From Leisingera sp. ANG1 (lineage in GTDB: Bacteria > Pseudomonadota > Alphaproteobacteria > Rhodobacterales > Rhodobacteraceae), in contig NZ_AFCF02000008.1 in the NCBI RefSeq assembly GCF_000203975.2, forward strand, positions 310,001-374,000: 64,000 bases of DNA, in the 5' to 3' direction. The notes under the pieces were generated by a model. It searched no databases, had not been told where the DNA came from, and worked only from the letters and a program-made list of their open reading frames with translations. How positions within the stretch are numbered: position 1 is the first letter of the stretch; each line of letters starts with the position of its first letter. Positions 34,194 through 42,233 of this stretch are shown here, piece after piece. A program made the translations under genes and the position numbers.

Positions 34194-34672
34194 CCGGCGG
34201 CAACCAGTTCCCTGCCGACCGCCGCGCTCAGTGCTGCCATCGTGTCCAGATCAGCGCCCTGAAACGGCTCCCGCGCTTCAACGGCAGTGAAATTCAAGGT
34301 CCCCCAGGCCGAACCGCCGAAACGGATCGGCGCTCCGATGTAAGTTTCCAAGCGGAACATATTGTAGCAGGGGTGCCCCGCAATCTCTGACTCGCTTGCC
34401 TTGTGAAACGCCAGTGGCCCGTCAGACTGCAAAGTGTGGATGCAATAGGTGTCATCCAGCTCGAAAGCGGTGCCGGGATCAACTTCCGCCTCCTCAGAGA
34501 CGCAGTAAACGATAACGTACTTGCTGCCTTGGACATTGCTTACCAGCGCCGACGAGGTACTGAAAAGTTCGTTCCCGTATGCCAGCAATTGCCTGATTTT
34601 TTCACGCGGCTCCAAATCCTGGCGGTCCGTGATCGACTGCACCGCCGCCGCGGTCCCTGCAAGATCCTTCAT
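34154..34672 (-). CDS. GAF domain protein
   Basis: The ATG at 34672 follows AGGAG and gives 172 residues forming one GAF domain (FSTSSALVSNVQGSKYVIVY, DDTYCIHTLQSDGPLAFHKA, ETYIGAPIRFGGSAWGTLNF). Such stand-alone domains bind small ligands or relay signals. Its 3' end overlaps the convergent pleD-like gene by 40 bp. No output domain is present; a partner is unknown. Confidence 0.82.
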   Translation of the reverse strand: MKDLAGTAAAVQSITDRQDLEPREKIRQLLAYGNELFSTSSALVSNVQGSKYVIVYCVSEEAEVDPGTAFELDDTYCIHTLQSDGPLAFHKASESEIAGHPCYNMFRLETYIGAPIRFGGSAWGTLNFTAVEAREPFQGADLDTMAALSAAVGRELVAAGQAASVHSGVRVT

Positions 34673-34935
34673 TCTGACTGCTCCTCTTGCCAATCAGCCG
34701 CCTAGCGCCGGTCTTCTAAGGCAAATCTCCCGAGAGGGAGCCGTTACGCCAGCGGCCGTCCCGAAGTGAAACACAGCCCGGAATTTCACGCAACTTTTAT
34801 GGAAGCCCTCACTGCTGCCAGCATTGGCCAAGGCACCAGCCGTCCGTTGCAACCCATTTCTCCTGGGAAATGCATGAACCGGCCAGCGGCGGAAACCCGC
34901 CGCCGCCACAGGTGCTACAGGCAAGCCCTGCCTGC

Positions 34936-35427
34936 CTATTCCCCCTCGCGCCAGCCGTGCCGCTTGCCCTTGCCGCGGCGCTGCATCCGCTCTTCCATGC
35001 GGTCCGCGAAATCCATCCGCTCCTGCGGCGCCATCTCTTCCAGTTTGCGCACCCAGGCCTCTTGCACCTTGGTGTGAAACGCATGGCGCGTCTCAGCCTG
35101 CGCCCGCAACAGGGCCAGCAAGGCCGCGCCGTCAAAGGCCTCGCTGCGCAGTGCTGCAATCACCGCCGCCCCCTCCGCTTGGCGGCGCTGCAAAAAGCTG
35201 CCGTGGCCTCCGCCGGCTTCCTGCCGCAGCGCCTTGCGCGTGTCGTGGTCCAGCTCGCGGAAAATCATTGCCCCCACCGACGGCGGCCGCTGCCAGTGCC
35301 TGTCCTTGCCGCTGAACCGCCAGGCCGCTCCGGCCGCGATGCCGATCACCGCCAGGTTCAGCGCCAGCGATCCCGCCAGCAGCAGTTTCAGCCACAGCTT
35401 CATCTTGGGCTTTCCCTCCGCAGTCAT
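34936..35427 (-). CDS. Periplasmic metal-sensor-like protein (CpxP/Spy-like), membrane-anchored
   Basis: A 163-residue protein with one N-terminal hydrophobic helix (LWLKLLLAGSLALNLAVIGI) and a helical, charged periplasmic part rich in Arg and His (ALLRAQAETRHAFHTKVQEA, RMDFADRMEERMQRRGKGK), as in the heavy-metal-sensor/CpxP-like families. Last gene of the ECF operon; it overlaps the anti-sigma-type gene by 4 bp. A sensing or chaperone role upstream of the sigma factor is inference. Confidence 0.75.
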   Translation of the reverse strand: MTAEGKPKMKLWLKLLLAGSLALNLAVIGIAAGAAWRFSGKDRHWQRPPSVGAMIFRELDHDTRKALRQEAGGGHGSFLQRRQAEGAAVIAALRSEAFDGAALLALLRAQAETRHAFHTKVQEAWVRKLEEMAPQERMDFADRMEERMQRRGKGKRHGWREGE

Positions 35428-35789
35428 TGCAGATCCTCGCTCAGCATCAGCGCCATGTCATAACTCCCGTCCGCAAACGCAGTGCTGTTGTCCTCATACC
35501 CCGCCAAGGCCGCCGGGTCCGGCACAAAGGAGGGCGGCGCAACACCGATCCACAGCCCCGCCGCGCTGGCCGCTGCCAGCCCGCCCAAAGTCGGCCAGCC
35601 GCCCAGCGCCTCCGTCAATTGCCGCCACAGCGGCTGCCGCGGCGGCTCCGCAGGCTGGAAACCCGGCTGCACCCGCGCCGCATCCGCCAGGATGGCTGTG
35701 CTCAGATGATCCGGCAGTGCCGGCGGCGCACTGCGTGCAGCAGCAAACAGGTCCTCCAGCTCCTGCAATGATTTATCCGTGTCAGCCAT
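35424..35789 (-). CDS. Probable anti-sigma factor, small membrane protein
   Basis: A 121-residue protein: an N-terminal cytoplasmic segment (SLQELEDLFAAARSAPPALP), one transmembrane helix (LGGLAAASAAGLWIGVAPP), and a short periplasmic tail. It overlaps the sigma gene by 8 bp and the metal-sensor-like gene by 4 bp. The topology and placement fit a dedicated anti-sigma factor, though no zinc-binding HxxxCxxC motif is seen. Confidence 0.72.
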   Translation of the reverse strand: MADTDKSLQELEDLFAAARSAPPALPDHLSTAILADAARVQPGFQPAEPPRQPLWRQLTEALGGWPTLGGLAAASAAGLWIGVAPPSFVPDPAALAGYEDNSTAFADGSYDMALMLSEDLQ

Positions 35790-36363
35790 CGCTATACCCC
35801 AACTCTTCGCGCCGCCCGGCCAAGGCCGCGGCCAGCGCCCGTTTGCCCCGGGCCGTCAGACTTTCGACCGCCTCGGTGCTGATGTCCATGATCCCGGCAA
35901 TCTCCGGGTTCGAAAGCTCTTCCAGGTGGCGCAGCACCACCGCCTGCCGCTGCCGCTCCGGCAATTGCATCAGCGCCGCCTGCAGCGCATCGTGACGTGC
36001 GCCCTCCTGCAGCTGTTCCGCGGCTGAGCGGCCCGGATCCGGCGGCTCCGGCACCGCATCCAGATCCACATACCCGCCGCGGGCGCGCCGCTTGCGGTCG
36101 ATGCACAGGTTCATCGCCACCCGGTAGAGCCAAGTCGACACCTGCGCCTCCCCCGGCCGCCAGTCCGGCGCCATCTTCCACAGGCGCAGCATCGCCTCCT
36201 GGGTCACGTCCTCGGCCTCGGCGCGGATCCCCATCACCCGCATCGCCACGCCAAAGACCCGCGGTCCCAGCCGCGCAGTCAGCTCTGCCGCTGCCCGGCT
36301 GTCGCCATTGGCATAAAGCACCAGAAGCGCATCGTCGGAGACCTCCCCCGCCGTGACGCTCAT
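35782..36363 (-). CDS. ECF-type RNA polymerase sigma factor
   Basis: The 193-residue product has sigma region 2 (LGPRVFGVAMRVMGIRAEAE, DVTQEAMLRLWKMAPDW, STWLYRVAMNLCIDRKRR) and region 4 (MQLPERQRQAVVLRHLEELS, NPEIAGIMDISTEAVESLTA). The ATG at 36363 (MSVTAGEVSDD) has a weak ribosome site; a GTG at 36420 is an alternative. Operon order EF-hand, sigma, anti-sigma, metal-sensor-like suggests response to a periplasmic metal or calcium signal (inference). Confidence 0.9.
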   Translation of the reverse strand: MSVTAGEVSDDALLVLYANGDSRAAAELTARLGPRVFGVAMRVMGIRAEAEDVTQEAMLRLWKMAPDWRPGEAQVSTWLYRVAMNLCIDRKRRARGGYVDLDAVPEPPDPGRSAAEQLQEGARHDALQAALMQLPERQRQAVVLRHLEELSNPEIAGIMDISTEAVESLTARGKRALAAALAGRREELGYSDG

Positions 36364-36430
36364 GGCTGCCGGACCCGCATCAGGGGCCCGGCGCCGTGGT
36401 ATGTCCGCCTGTTGCAGCACGCGTCAGCGA

Positions 36431-36901
36431 TCAGTTCTGCTCCGCTTCATCCCCCTGGCCATGCCAGCGCTTGCCGCCGTGCCGGGCCCGGGCCTCCTCA
36501 AACTCTTCCTTGGAGATGCCGCCGCTGCCATCGGCATCCATCCGGTCGAACATTCTTCCTGCCCGGCGCGGCTGCGGCATCTCGTCCTTACTCAACGCGC
36601 CATCGCCGTCTTTGTCAAAGCGTTCCAGCATCTGCGCGGCCCGTTCACCAGCCCGCTCCTGCGCCCGCGCCTGCATTTCCTCCAGCGACAGCTTGCCGTC
36701 GCCATTGGCGTCTGCCTTGGCGAAATGCGCATCCTTCATCGCCTGGATCTCCGCCTTGGTCACTTCGCCGCTGCCATCGGTGTCGATCTCCTCAAAGGAC
36801 ATCTTCGGCCCATGATGCCCGAACCCCTTGGCCAATGCCGCGCTGCCTGCCGTCATGCCTGCTGCGGCCACGATCAGGGCGATGAACTTGACGTGTTTCA
36901 T
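36431..36901 (-). CDS. Secreted EF-hand calcium-binding protein
   Basis: The ATG at 36901 (MKHVKFIALIVAAAGMTAGS) follows AAGGA and begins a signal peptide ending in ALA. Four EF-hand loops follow: DTDGSGEVTKAE, DANGDGKLSLEE, DKDGDGALSKDE and DADGSGGISKEE, each with acidic residues at the calcium positions. The 156-residue protein is therefore a periplasmic or exported calcium-binder. First gene of the sigma operon, 67 bp before the sigma ATG. Confidence 0.9.
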   Translation of the reverse strand: MKHVKFIALIVAAAGMTAGSAALAKGFGHHGPKMSFEEIDTDGSGEVTKAEIQAMKDAHFAKADANGDGKLSLEEMQARAQERAGERAAQMLERFDKDGDGALSKDEMPQPRRAGRMFDRMDADGSGGISKEEFEEARARHGGKRWHGQGDEAEQN

Positions 36902-37101
36902 ATCGTCTTTCCTTTGTTCAGCGGCAGCCTCTTGCTGCCCGATGCACAGGAAAAACGCGCGAGGTTCGCGCTTCCGTCGCAGATTTCCGGAAAAACTTTC
37001 AGCCGCCCTCCTGTTGCGGCAAACCGGCGCAGAAATTGGCGTTTCCCCTTTCGCCCCCACCTGAAGCGCGCAAAGATACCTGCAGCACACAGGATAAAAC
37101 C

Positions 37102-37527
37102 ATGACCCAGTCCCCCGCTGTCCCGGCCTCGGAAGACGAACGCCCCACCATGCCCGCCCTGGCCAAGGGCTGGCGCTGCCGCTGCCCGGAGTGCGGCAAG
37201 GGCAAGCTGCTGCATTCCTATCTCAAGGTGAACGAGACCTGCAGCAACTGCGGCCTCGACCTGACCCATGCCCGTGCCGATGACGGGCCGGCCTACCTCA
37301 CCATCCTGATCGTCGGCCACATCATGGCGCCCATGATGCATGTGGTCTATTTCTCCTGGCGGCCGGAGCCATTGGTGATGTTCGCGGTATTCTCGATTGG
37401 CTGCCTCGCCTCTTCCCTCTATCTTCTGCCGCGGATGAAGGGGATCGTCATCGCCTACCAATGGGCGCGGCGGATGCATGGCTTTGGCAAGGACACCCCG
37501 GCAGCACCGGCAGAACAAGGGCAGTAA
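37102..37527 (+). CDS. DUF983 family membrane protein
   Basis: A 141-residue protein starting at the ATG at 37102. A rubredoxin-like zinc knuckle (CRCPECGKGKLL and ETCSNCGLDL, two CxxC pairs) precedes the family signature RADDGPAYLTILIVGHIMAP and two transmembrane helices. Function unknown; members often neighbour cytochrome oxidase assembly or NUDIX genes. It ends 4 bp before the NUDIX gene, so the two share an operon. Confidence 0.9.
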   Translation: MTQSPAVPASEDERPTMPALAKGWRCRCPECGKGKLLHSYLKVNETCSNCGLDLTHARADDGPAYLTILIVGHIMAPMMHVVYFSWRPEPLVMFAVFSIGCLASSLYLLPRMKGIVIAYQWARRMHGFGKDTPAAPAEQGQ

Positions 37528-37531
37528 CACC

Positions 37532-38263
37532 ATGAGCGAGACATATCTCAGCGGCGAGACCACTACCGACAAGACCGCAATCCGCAACGCGGCAACGGTG
37601 ATCGCCATGCGCGGCCGGTTGTCCGATGACCCGCAGGTGCTGATGGGCCAGCGCGGTGCCAAGGCTGCTTTCATGCCGAACAAATTTGTCTTCCCCGGCG
37701 GCGCGGTGGATATGGCGGACGCGGATGTCCCGCTGGCCTCGCCGATCTCCCTGGTCTGCCAAGACCGTTTGGCAGACAAGGCACCCGCGGACGTGCACCA
37801 CGCCCTCGCCGTCGCCGCAGTGCGGGAGCTGTGGGAGGAAACCGGTCTGATCCTGGGTGAGAAAGGCGACTGGCAGGGCGACATCCCCGAAGACTGGCAG
37901 GAGTTTGCGGCTACCGGCCATATCCCCTCTGCCAAGGATATGCAGTTTGTGTTCCGCGCCCTGACCCCGCCGGGCCGCCCGCGCCGCTTTGACGCGCGTT
38001 TCTTCCTGGTCGATGCGGACCAGATCACCGGCGACTTGGACGATTTCTCCCGCGCGGCGGATGAGCTGTCGCACCTGCAATGGATCCCGCTCAGCCAGGT
38101 GCGGGAGTTTGACCTGCCGTTCATCACTGAGGTGGTGCTGGCCGAAGTTACTGCCCGCGTCCGCGACGCGGAGCCGCCGCAAAGCGTGCCCTATTTCCAC
38201 AACAACGACGAGGCCAGCCTCTTCCTGCGCCTCAAGGGCTACCCGATGCCCGCAGACGGGTAA
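37532..38263 (+). CDS. NUDIX hydrolase
   Basis: A 243-residue protein; the start at 37532 (MSETYLSGETTTDK) is 4 bp after the DUF983 stop. The NUDIX box is present but spread: FPGGAVDMADADVPL, then AAVRELWEETGLILG containing REXXEEXG. A longer insert between the glycines and the box fits the NUDT19-like/CoA-type subgroup, but the substrate cannot be read. It ends where the first copy of the triple-hairpin element begins. Confidence 0.9.
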   Translation: MSETYLSGETTTDKTAIRNAATVIAMRGRLSDDPQVLMGQRGAKAAFMPNKFVFPGGAVDMADADVPLASPISLVCQDRLADKAPADVHHALAVAAVRELWEETGLILGEKGDWQGDIPEDWQEFAATGHIPSAKDMQFVFRALTPPGRPRRFDARFFLVDADQITGDLDDFSRAADELSHLQWIPLSQVREFDLPFITEVVLAEVTARVRDAEPPQSVPYFHNNDEASLFLRLKGYPMPADG

Positions 38264-38333
38264 CGTTTCCCAGGCTGGAAACGTCCCGGAAAACACGTGT
38301 TTTCCGAGCCGGAATTATCGCATAATTCCGGCT
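38263..38333. repeat. Triple-hairpin intergenic element, copy 1
   Basis: Three consecutive inverted repeats in 71 bp: ACGTTTCC/GGAAACGT (38263-38284), the perfect 20-bp palindrome CGGAAAACACGTGTTTTCCG (38287-38306), and a 12-bp stem containing GCCGGAATTAT/ATAATTCCGGC (38307-38333). It fills the gap between the NUDIX stop and the convergent EamA stop. A second copy in opposite orientation is at 41368-41438. There are no T runs, so simple intrinsic termination is not the obvious role. Confidence 0.85.
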
Positions 38334-38343
38334 GCCTTGCGCC

Positions 38344-39246
38344 TCAAAGGGCCAGAACCAGCACCAGGATAGACACCACCAAAAGCCCCATGCCCGCCAG
38401 TTCGCGGCCTGTGACATTTTCCTTGAAGAACAGCACAGAGGCCAGCAGCGACAAGAGCAGCTCCACCTGCCCCACTGCCTTCACATAGGCGGCGTTTTGC
38501 AGCGTAAAGGCCCAGAACCAGCAGAACGATCCACCCATGCTGGTCAGCCCGACCCAGACCGCCACTTTGCGCGCCTGCCAAACCCGGGCGATCTCACCCT
38601 TTTCGCGCAGTCCCAGCCAGACAAGCATGAACAGCGTCTGCAGGCTGACCACTGCGGCCAGCGTCACGCCCGCGCGGAACATCGGCTCCAGTTCACCCAG
38701 CTGCAGCGACGCCCCGCGGTAGCTGACCGCGGAAAATGCAAACAGCACACCCGACCCCAGCCCCAGCTGCGAGGCGCGGTTGGTTAGGTGCCGCCACCAG
38801 GGGCCAGCCGTGTCCGGCGTCTTGGACAGCACCAGCACCGCCGTCAGGCCGATCAGGATCGCCGCCCAGCCGCCAAGGCTGACAGGATCGCCCAGCACTG
38901 CCAGCCCGACGATGGCGGTCTGGATCACTTCGGTCTTCTTGAAGGTGATGCCAACTGCGAAATTGCGCTGCTTGAACAAGGCCACCACGCAGACGGTGGC
39001 CAGGATCTGTGCGGTGCCGCCGATTGCGGCAAACATCCAGAATTTCGCGCCCAGTTCCGGCAGGCTCCGCCCCGACACCATCAGATAGGCGGCCAGCCCG
39101 GCCAGGATGAACGGTGCTGAATAGACAAACCGGGCGAAGGTGGCTCCGCCCGGCGACAGCGTCACGCTGCTCAGGACCTTCTGCAGCATGAAGCGCACGG
39201 TCTGAAAGCTGGCGGCGGCTATGGAAACGGGGATCCAGGCAAACAT
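38344..39246 (-). CDS. EamA/DMT-family transporter
   Basis: A 300-residue integral membrane protein with about ten hydrophobic helices and two EamA repeats (VALFKQRNFAVGITFKKTEV, VGQVELLLSLLASVLFFKEN). Drug/metabolite transporters export or import small metabolites; the substrate cannot be inferred. Its stop abuts the triple-hairpin element. Confidence 0.9.
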   Translation of the reverse strand: MFAWIPVSIAAASFQTVRFMLQKVLSSVTLSPGGATFARFVYSAPFILAGLAAYLMVSGRSLPELGAKFWMFAAIGGTAQILATVCVVALFKQRNFAVGITFKKTEVIQTAIVGLAVLGDPVSLGGWAAILIGLTAVLVLSKTPDTAGPWWRHLTNRASQLGLGSGVLFAFSAVSYRGASLQLGELEPMFRAGVTLAAVVSLQTLFMLVWLGLREKGEIARVWQARKVAVWVGLTSMGGSFCWFWAFTLQNAAYVKAVGQVELLLSLLASVLFFKENVTGRELAGMGLLVVSILVLVLAL

Positions 39247-39263
39247 GCCCCGCTTATGCGCCG

Positions 39264-40178
39264 TTATTCCCCCTGCTGCCAGAGCGGATGCGGCACCGGG
39301 TCCTTGGCCCGCAGCAGGTAGTTGCGGAAAATCTGCAGGTAGTTGCGGTAAATGTACCCGTCATTGGCCGCCAGGAACTCCGCCCGGCGCGCCTGGTAGA
39401 GCCGCGGCAGCGCATGCCAGGGCACGCCCGGGTGCATGTGGTGCACGATGTGCAGGTTGTTGTTCAGGAACAGCAGGGCCAGCGGCCCCTTGTCCTCGAT
39501 CACCACGGTGCGGCCGCGGGCAGTCTCATGCGCACGGTGCTCCAGGAAGGTGCGGATCTTCAGCAGCGCCAGCCCCAGATAGGCACCGGCCACCGCCGCC
39601 CACAGCGGCGCAGGCGACTGCACCACGACCCAGACCACCACTGCCAGACCGAGGCCATGCAGCGCCCAGTCGCGGGCAATCCCCGGCTGCCCCTTGCGCA
39701 TCAGCCGCCAGTCGCCCGCCATGAAACAGAGTTGCCCGATCAGCGGCCCCAGCACCACCCGGCCCAGCAGCGTGTTGTTCACCCGCAACAGCGCCTTGCG
39801 CCAGCCCGGCAGCCGGGCCCAGACGCCCGGATCCTGGAAATTGCTCTCCGGATCATCATAGGGATCCGTCAGCGCTTCATCCTCATGATGCGCCAGATGG
39901 GTGTCGCGGAACCGGCCGTAAGGAATTGCCAGGCTCAGCGGAAAGAACATCAGCGCCTCGTTCAGCCAGCGGCTGCGGAACGGATGCCCGTGCAGCGCCT
40001 CATGGGTCAGCGAGGAATGCAGCGCTGCCATCACCCCCAGCGCCAGTACCGTCAGCCCCAGGCTCACCTGCGGCAGCAGCCACAGCGCCGCCAGCCAGCC
40101 GCCATGGCAGGCAAGGATCAGCGCCAGGGTGCCCCATTCCACGCCCCGCGGCATGTATTCGCTGCACCGCTCAGACAT
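39264..40178 (-). CDS. Membrane fatty acid desaturase
   Basis: The start at 40178 (MSERCSEYMPRGVEW) overlaps the DUF2061 stop by 8 bp and gives 304 residues. Three histidine boxes for the di-iron site are visible: HEALHGHPF, DTHLAHHEDE and NLHIVHHMHPG, among four or more membrane helices. It should introduce a double bond into, or hydroxylate, an acyl or carotenoid-like substrate; position specificity is not readable. A divergent XRE regulator lies just upstream. Confidence 0.9.
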   Translation of the reverse strand: MSERCSEYMPRGVEWGTLALILACHGGWLAALWLLPQVSLGLTVLALGVMAALHSSLTHEALHGHPFRSRWLNEALMFFPLSLAIPYGRFRDTHLAHHEDEALTDPYDDPESNFQDPGVWARLPGWRKALLRVNNTLLGRVVLGPLIGQLCFMAGDWRLMRKGQPGIARDWALHGLGLAVVVWVVVQSPAPLWAAVAGAYLGLALLKIRTFLEHRAHETARGRTVVIEDKGPLALLFLNNNLHIVHHMHPGVPWHALPRLYQARRAEFLAANDGYIYRNYLQIFRNYLLRAKDPVPHPLWQQGE

Positions 40179-40377
40179 GGCTGCGCCCCCAGCTGATCTT
40201 GGCCCAGGCGCGCTCATAGAAAAGATAGACCGTGAACCCGATGCCGGTGTTGACCAGCGCCATCATCCCGCCCGCCTTGACCGAGCCGGTGGCAACCAGC
40301 CCCACCAGCGTCATCGTCGCCAGCCCGAGGACGTTCCAGATCACTGCTTTGACAATGGAGCGCCTGCGCGTTTCCAT
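40171..40377 (-). CDS. DUF2061 family small membrane protein
   Basis: A 68-residue protein with two transmembrane helices (AVIWNVLGLATMTLVGLVAT, GGMMALVNTGIGFTVYLFYE) ending YERAWAKISWGR, the DUF2061 signature. AGGAGG precedes the ATG. It is translationally coupled to the fatty acid desaturase and may assist it, though this is only inferred. Confidence 0.88.
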   Translation of the reverse strand: METRRRSIVKAVIWNVLGLATMTLVGLVATGSVKAGGMMALVNTGIGFTVYLFYERAWAKISWGRSHV

Positions 40378-40490
40378 CTTGCCTCCTGAAATTCTTGCTA
40401 AGGTCTTGTTTCCAAACTACCGCAGCCGCAGACTGTGCAGAATTCCGAATGCAGTTAACAAAATCCACCACTCGTGATATTTCAAAACAC

Positions 40491-41351
40491 ATGATAGAAA
40501 ATATCGACAAACGGGTGCGGGCTGAGCAGTTCCGGCAAAGATTGAACAAGGCCCTGCGCGACAGCGGCCTCAGCCAAAGCGCCCTGGCCCGCGCTGTCGG
40601 GGTGGACCGCTCCACCATCTCGCAGCTGCTGACGGATGAGGGCGCGCGGCTGCCGAACGCCCATGTGGTCGGCGCCTGCGCCGGCGCGCTTGGGGTCTCC
40701 GCCGACTGGCTGCTCAGCCTCTCGGACCGCCCTGAAAGCGCCGCCGAGCTGCTGGCCTCCAGCCTCACCCTCTCCGAGGCCCCGCGCGCGCTGGTCGATG
40801 AAAAGATCTTCGACTGGCACCAGGAGGCCGAAGGCTACAAGATCCGCCACGTCCCCGCCGCGCTCCCCGACATGCTGAAAACCCGGGCGCTGCTGGAATG
40901 GGAATACGCCCCGCACCTGGGCCGCACCGCAGGCCAGGCCATCGGCGCCTCCGAGGACCGCCTCACCTGGATGCGCCAGTCGCCGTCAGATTATGAAATC
41001 GCCCTGCCGCTTTATGAGCTCGACAGCTTTGCCCACGCCGTCGGCTACTACGAGGGCCTGCCACTGGAGATCCGGCTGGAGCAGCTGGACCAGTTCGAAC
41101 GCCTCTGCGAGCAGCTCTACCCCCGCCTGCGCATCTACCTGTTTGATGCCAAGCGGCTTTACTCTTCACCGATCACGATCTTCGGGCCGCTCCTGTGCGT
41201 TTTTTACGCCGGCACCCATTATCTCGCCTTCCGCGACAAGGAGAGGATCGCCACCTTCACCAGCCATTTCGACAACCTGGTGCGCGAGGCCGATATCACC
41301 GCACGGCAATTGCCCGGACGGCTGCGCGCGCTCAGGGCGGCGATTTCCTGA
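40491..41351 (+). CDS. XRE-family transcriptional regulator
   Basis: A 286-residue protein with an N-terminal HTH_3 domain (LRDSGLSQSALARAVGVDRS, TISQLLTDEGARLPNAHVVG) and a long C-terminal domain of unknown fold (LEWEYAPHLGRTAGQAIGAS, ELDSFAHAVGYYEGLPLEIR). The start is uncertain: ATG 40491 gives the best N-terminus, an ATG at 40449 is possible, and neither has a strong ribosome site. It is divergent from the DUF2061-desaturase pair, which it probably regulates. Its 3' side holds the second triple-hairpin element. Confidence 0.82.
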   Translation: MIENIDKRVRAEQFRQRLNKALRDSGLSQSALARAVGVDRSTISQLLTDEGARLPNAHVVGACAGALGVSADWLLSLSDRPESAAELLASSLTLSEAPRALVDEKIFDWHQEAEGYKIRHVPAALPDMLKTRALLEWEYAPHLGRTAGQAIGASEDRLTWMRQSPSDYEIALPLYELDSFAHAVGYYEGLPLEIRLEQLDQFERLCEQLYPRLRIYLFDAKRLYSSPITIFGPLLCVFYAGTHYLAFRDKERIATFTSHFDNLVREADITARQLPGRLRALRAAIS

Positions 41352-41367
41352 AAATAGCAGCAGGGCC

Positions 41368-41438
41368 GCCGGAATTCGGCGCGAATTCCGGCTCGGAAAA
41401 CACGTGTTTTCCGGGACGTTTCCCGCGCCGGGAAACGT
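41368..41438. repeat. Triple-hairpin intergenic element, copy 2 (inverted)
   Basis: The reverse complement of this 71-bp segment matches 38263-38333: same order of hairpins, same 71-bp length. Stem 3 has 11-bp arms (41368-41392), stem 2 is the identical 20-bp palindrome (41394-41413), and stem 1 is ACGTTTCCCG/CGGGAAACGT (41416-41438). In stem 3, two base pairs differ from copy 1 on both arms at once (AT/AT becomes CG/CG), keeping the pairing. It lies between the convergent XRE and SDR genes. Confidence 0.85.
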
Positions 41439-41459
41439 GACCCGCCCGTTCAGCCCTGC

Positions 41460-42233
41460 TTACACCTTCGGATCCGGGTTCTCCGTGTGGCCGTCGACGG
41501 CAATCACCTGCCCCGAAACCAGCCGCGCCGCGTCCGAGCCGAGGAACACCGCCATATTGGCAATGTCGCTGGCATCGACAAACCGCCCCATCGACGTGCC
41601 GGACGCATAGCCCGCATAGACCTCATCCCGGGTCATGCCTTTGGCCGCGGCCTCGCGTTCCAGCACGCCTTCCATCCGCGGGCCTTCCACCGCGCCGGGG
41701 CAGATCACATTGGCGCGGATGCCAAACGGCCCAAGCTCCATCGCCAGCGTCTTCATCAGGCCGATGACCGCCCATTTGGCGGAACAATAAGGCGCCCGGT
41801 TCGGATAGCCGTACTGCCCGGCAGTCGAGGAAGTCACGATGATCGATCCCGCCTTGGCGGCCTTCATCAAAGGTGCTGCGTATTTGGCGGCCAGAAAGCA
41901 GCCCTCCAGGTTGACGCTCACGCATTTGCGCCAGTCCTCCAGCGCAATGTCCTCGATCAGCGCGGTCGGCCCGGCGATGCCTGCATTGGCACAGAGCACA
42001 TCGAGCCCGCCCCAAACGCCAGCGATCTCCGCAAACAGCTCCCTGACACCCGCCTCATCGGTGGCATCCACAGCCGTTGTCCGCCAGCCCTCCGGAACGT
42101 CTGCCAGCGCAACAGCGCTGACATCCGTGACCCAGACCTGAAACCCGGCGCCGGCAAAGCTCTCAGCCATGGCCCGGCCAATTCCAGACCCGCCGGCGGT
42201 GATCAGAACCCGGCGCATCCCTTCAGCGCTCAC
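41460..42233 (-). CDS. Short-chain dehydrogenase/reductase
   Basis: Classical SDR of 257 residues: cofactor motif RRVLITAGGSGIGRAMAESF, structural NAG in DVLCANAGIAG, and the catalytic Ser/Tyr/Lys in IIVTSSTAGQYGYPNRAPYCSAKWA split as SSTAGQYG and YCSAK. Its ATG overlaps the stop of the carnitine dehydrogenase gene by 4 bp, so it is in the carnitine operon. The substrate is not established; a role with a carnitine or hydroxy-acid intermediate is inference. Confidence 0.9.
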   Translation of the reverse strand: MSAEGMRRVLITAGGSGIGRAMAESFAGAGFQVWVTDVSAVALADVPEGWRTTAVDATDEAGVRELFAEIAGVWGGLDVLCANAGIAGPTALIEDIALEDWRKCVSVNLEGCFLAAKYAAPLMKAAKAGSIIVTSSTAGQYGYPNRAPYCSAKWAVIGLMKTLAMELGPFGIRANVICPGAVEGPRMEGVLEREAAAKGMTRDEVYAGYASGTSMGRFVDASDIANMAVFLGSDAARLVSGQVIAVDGHTENPDPKV

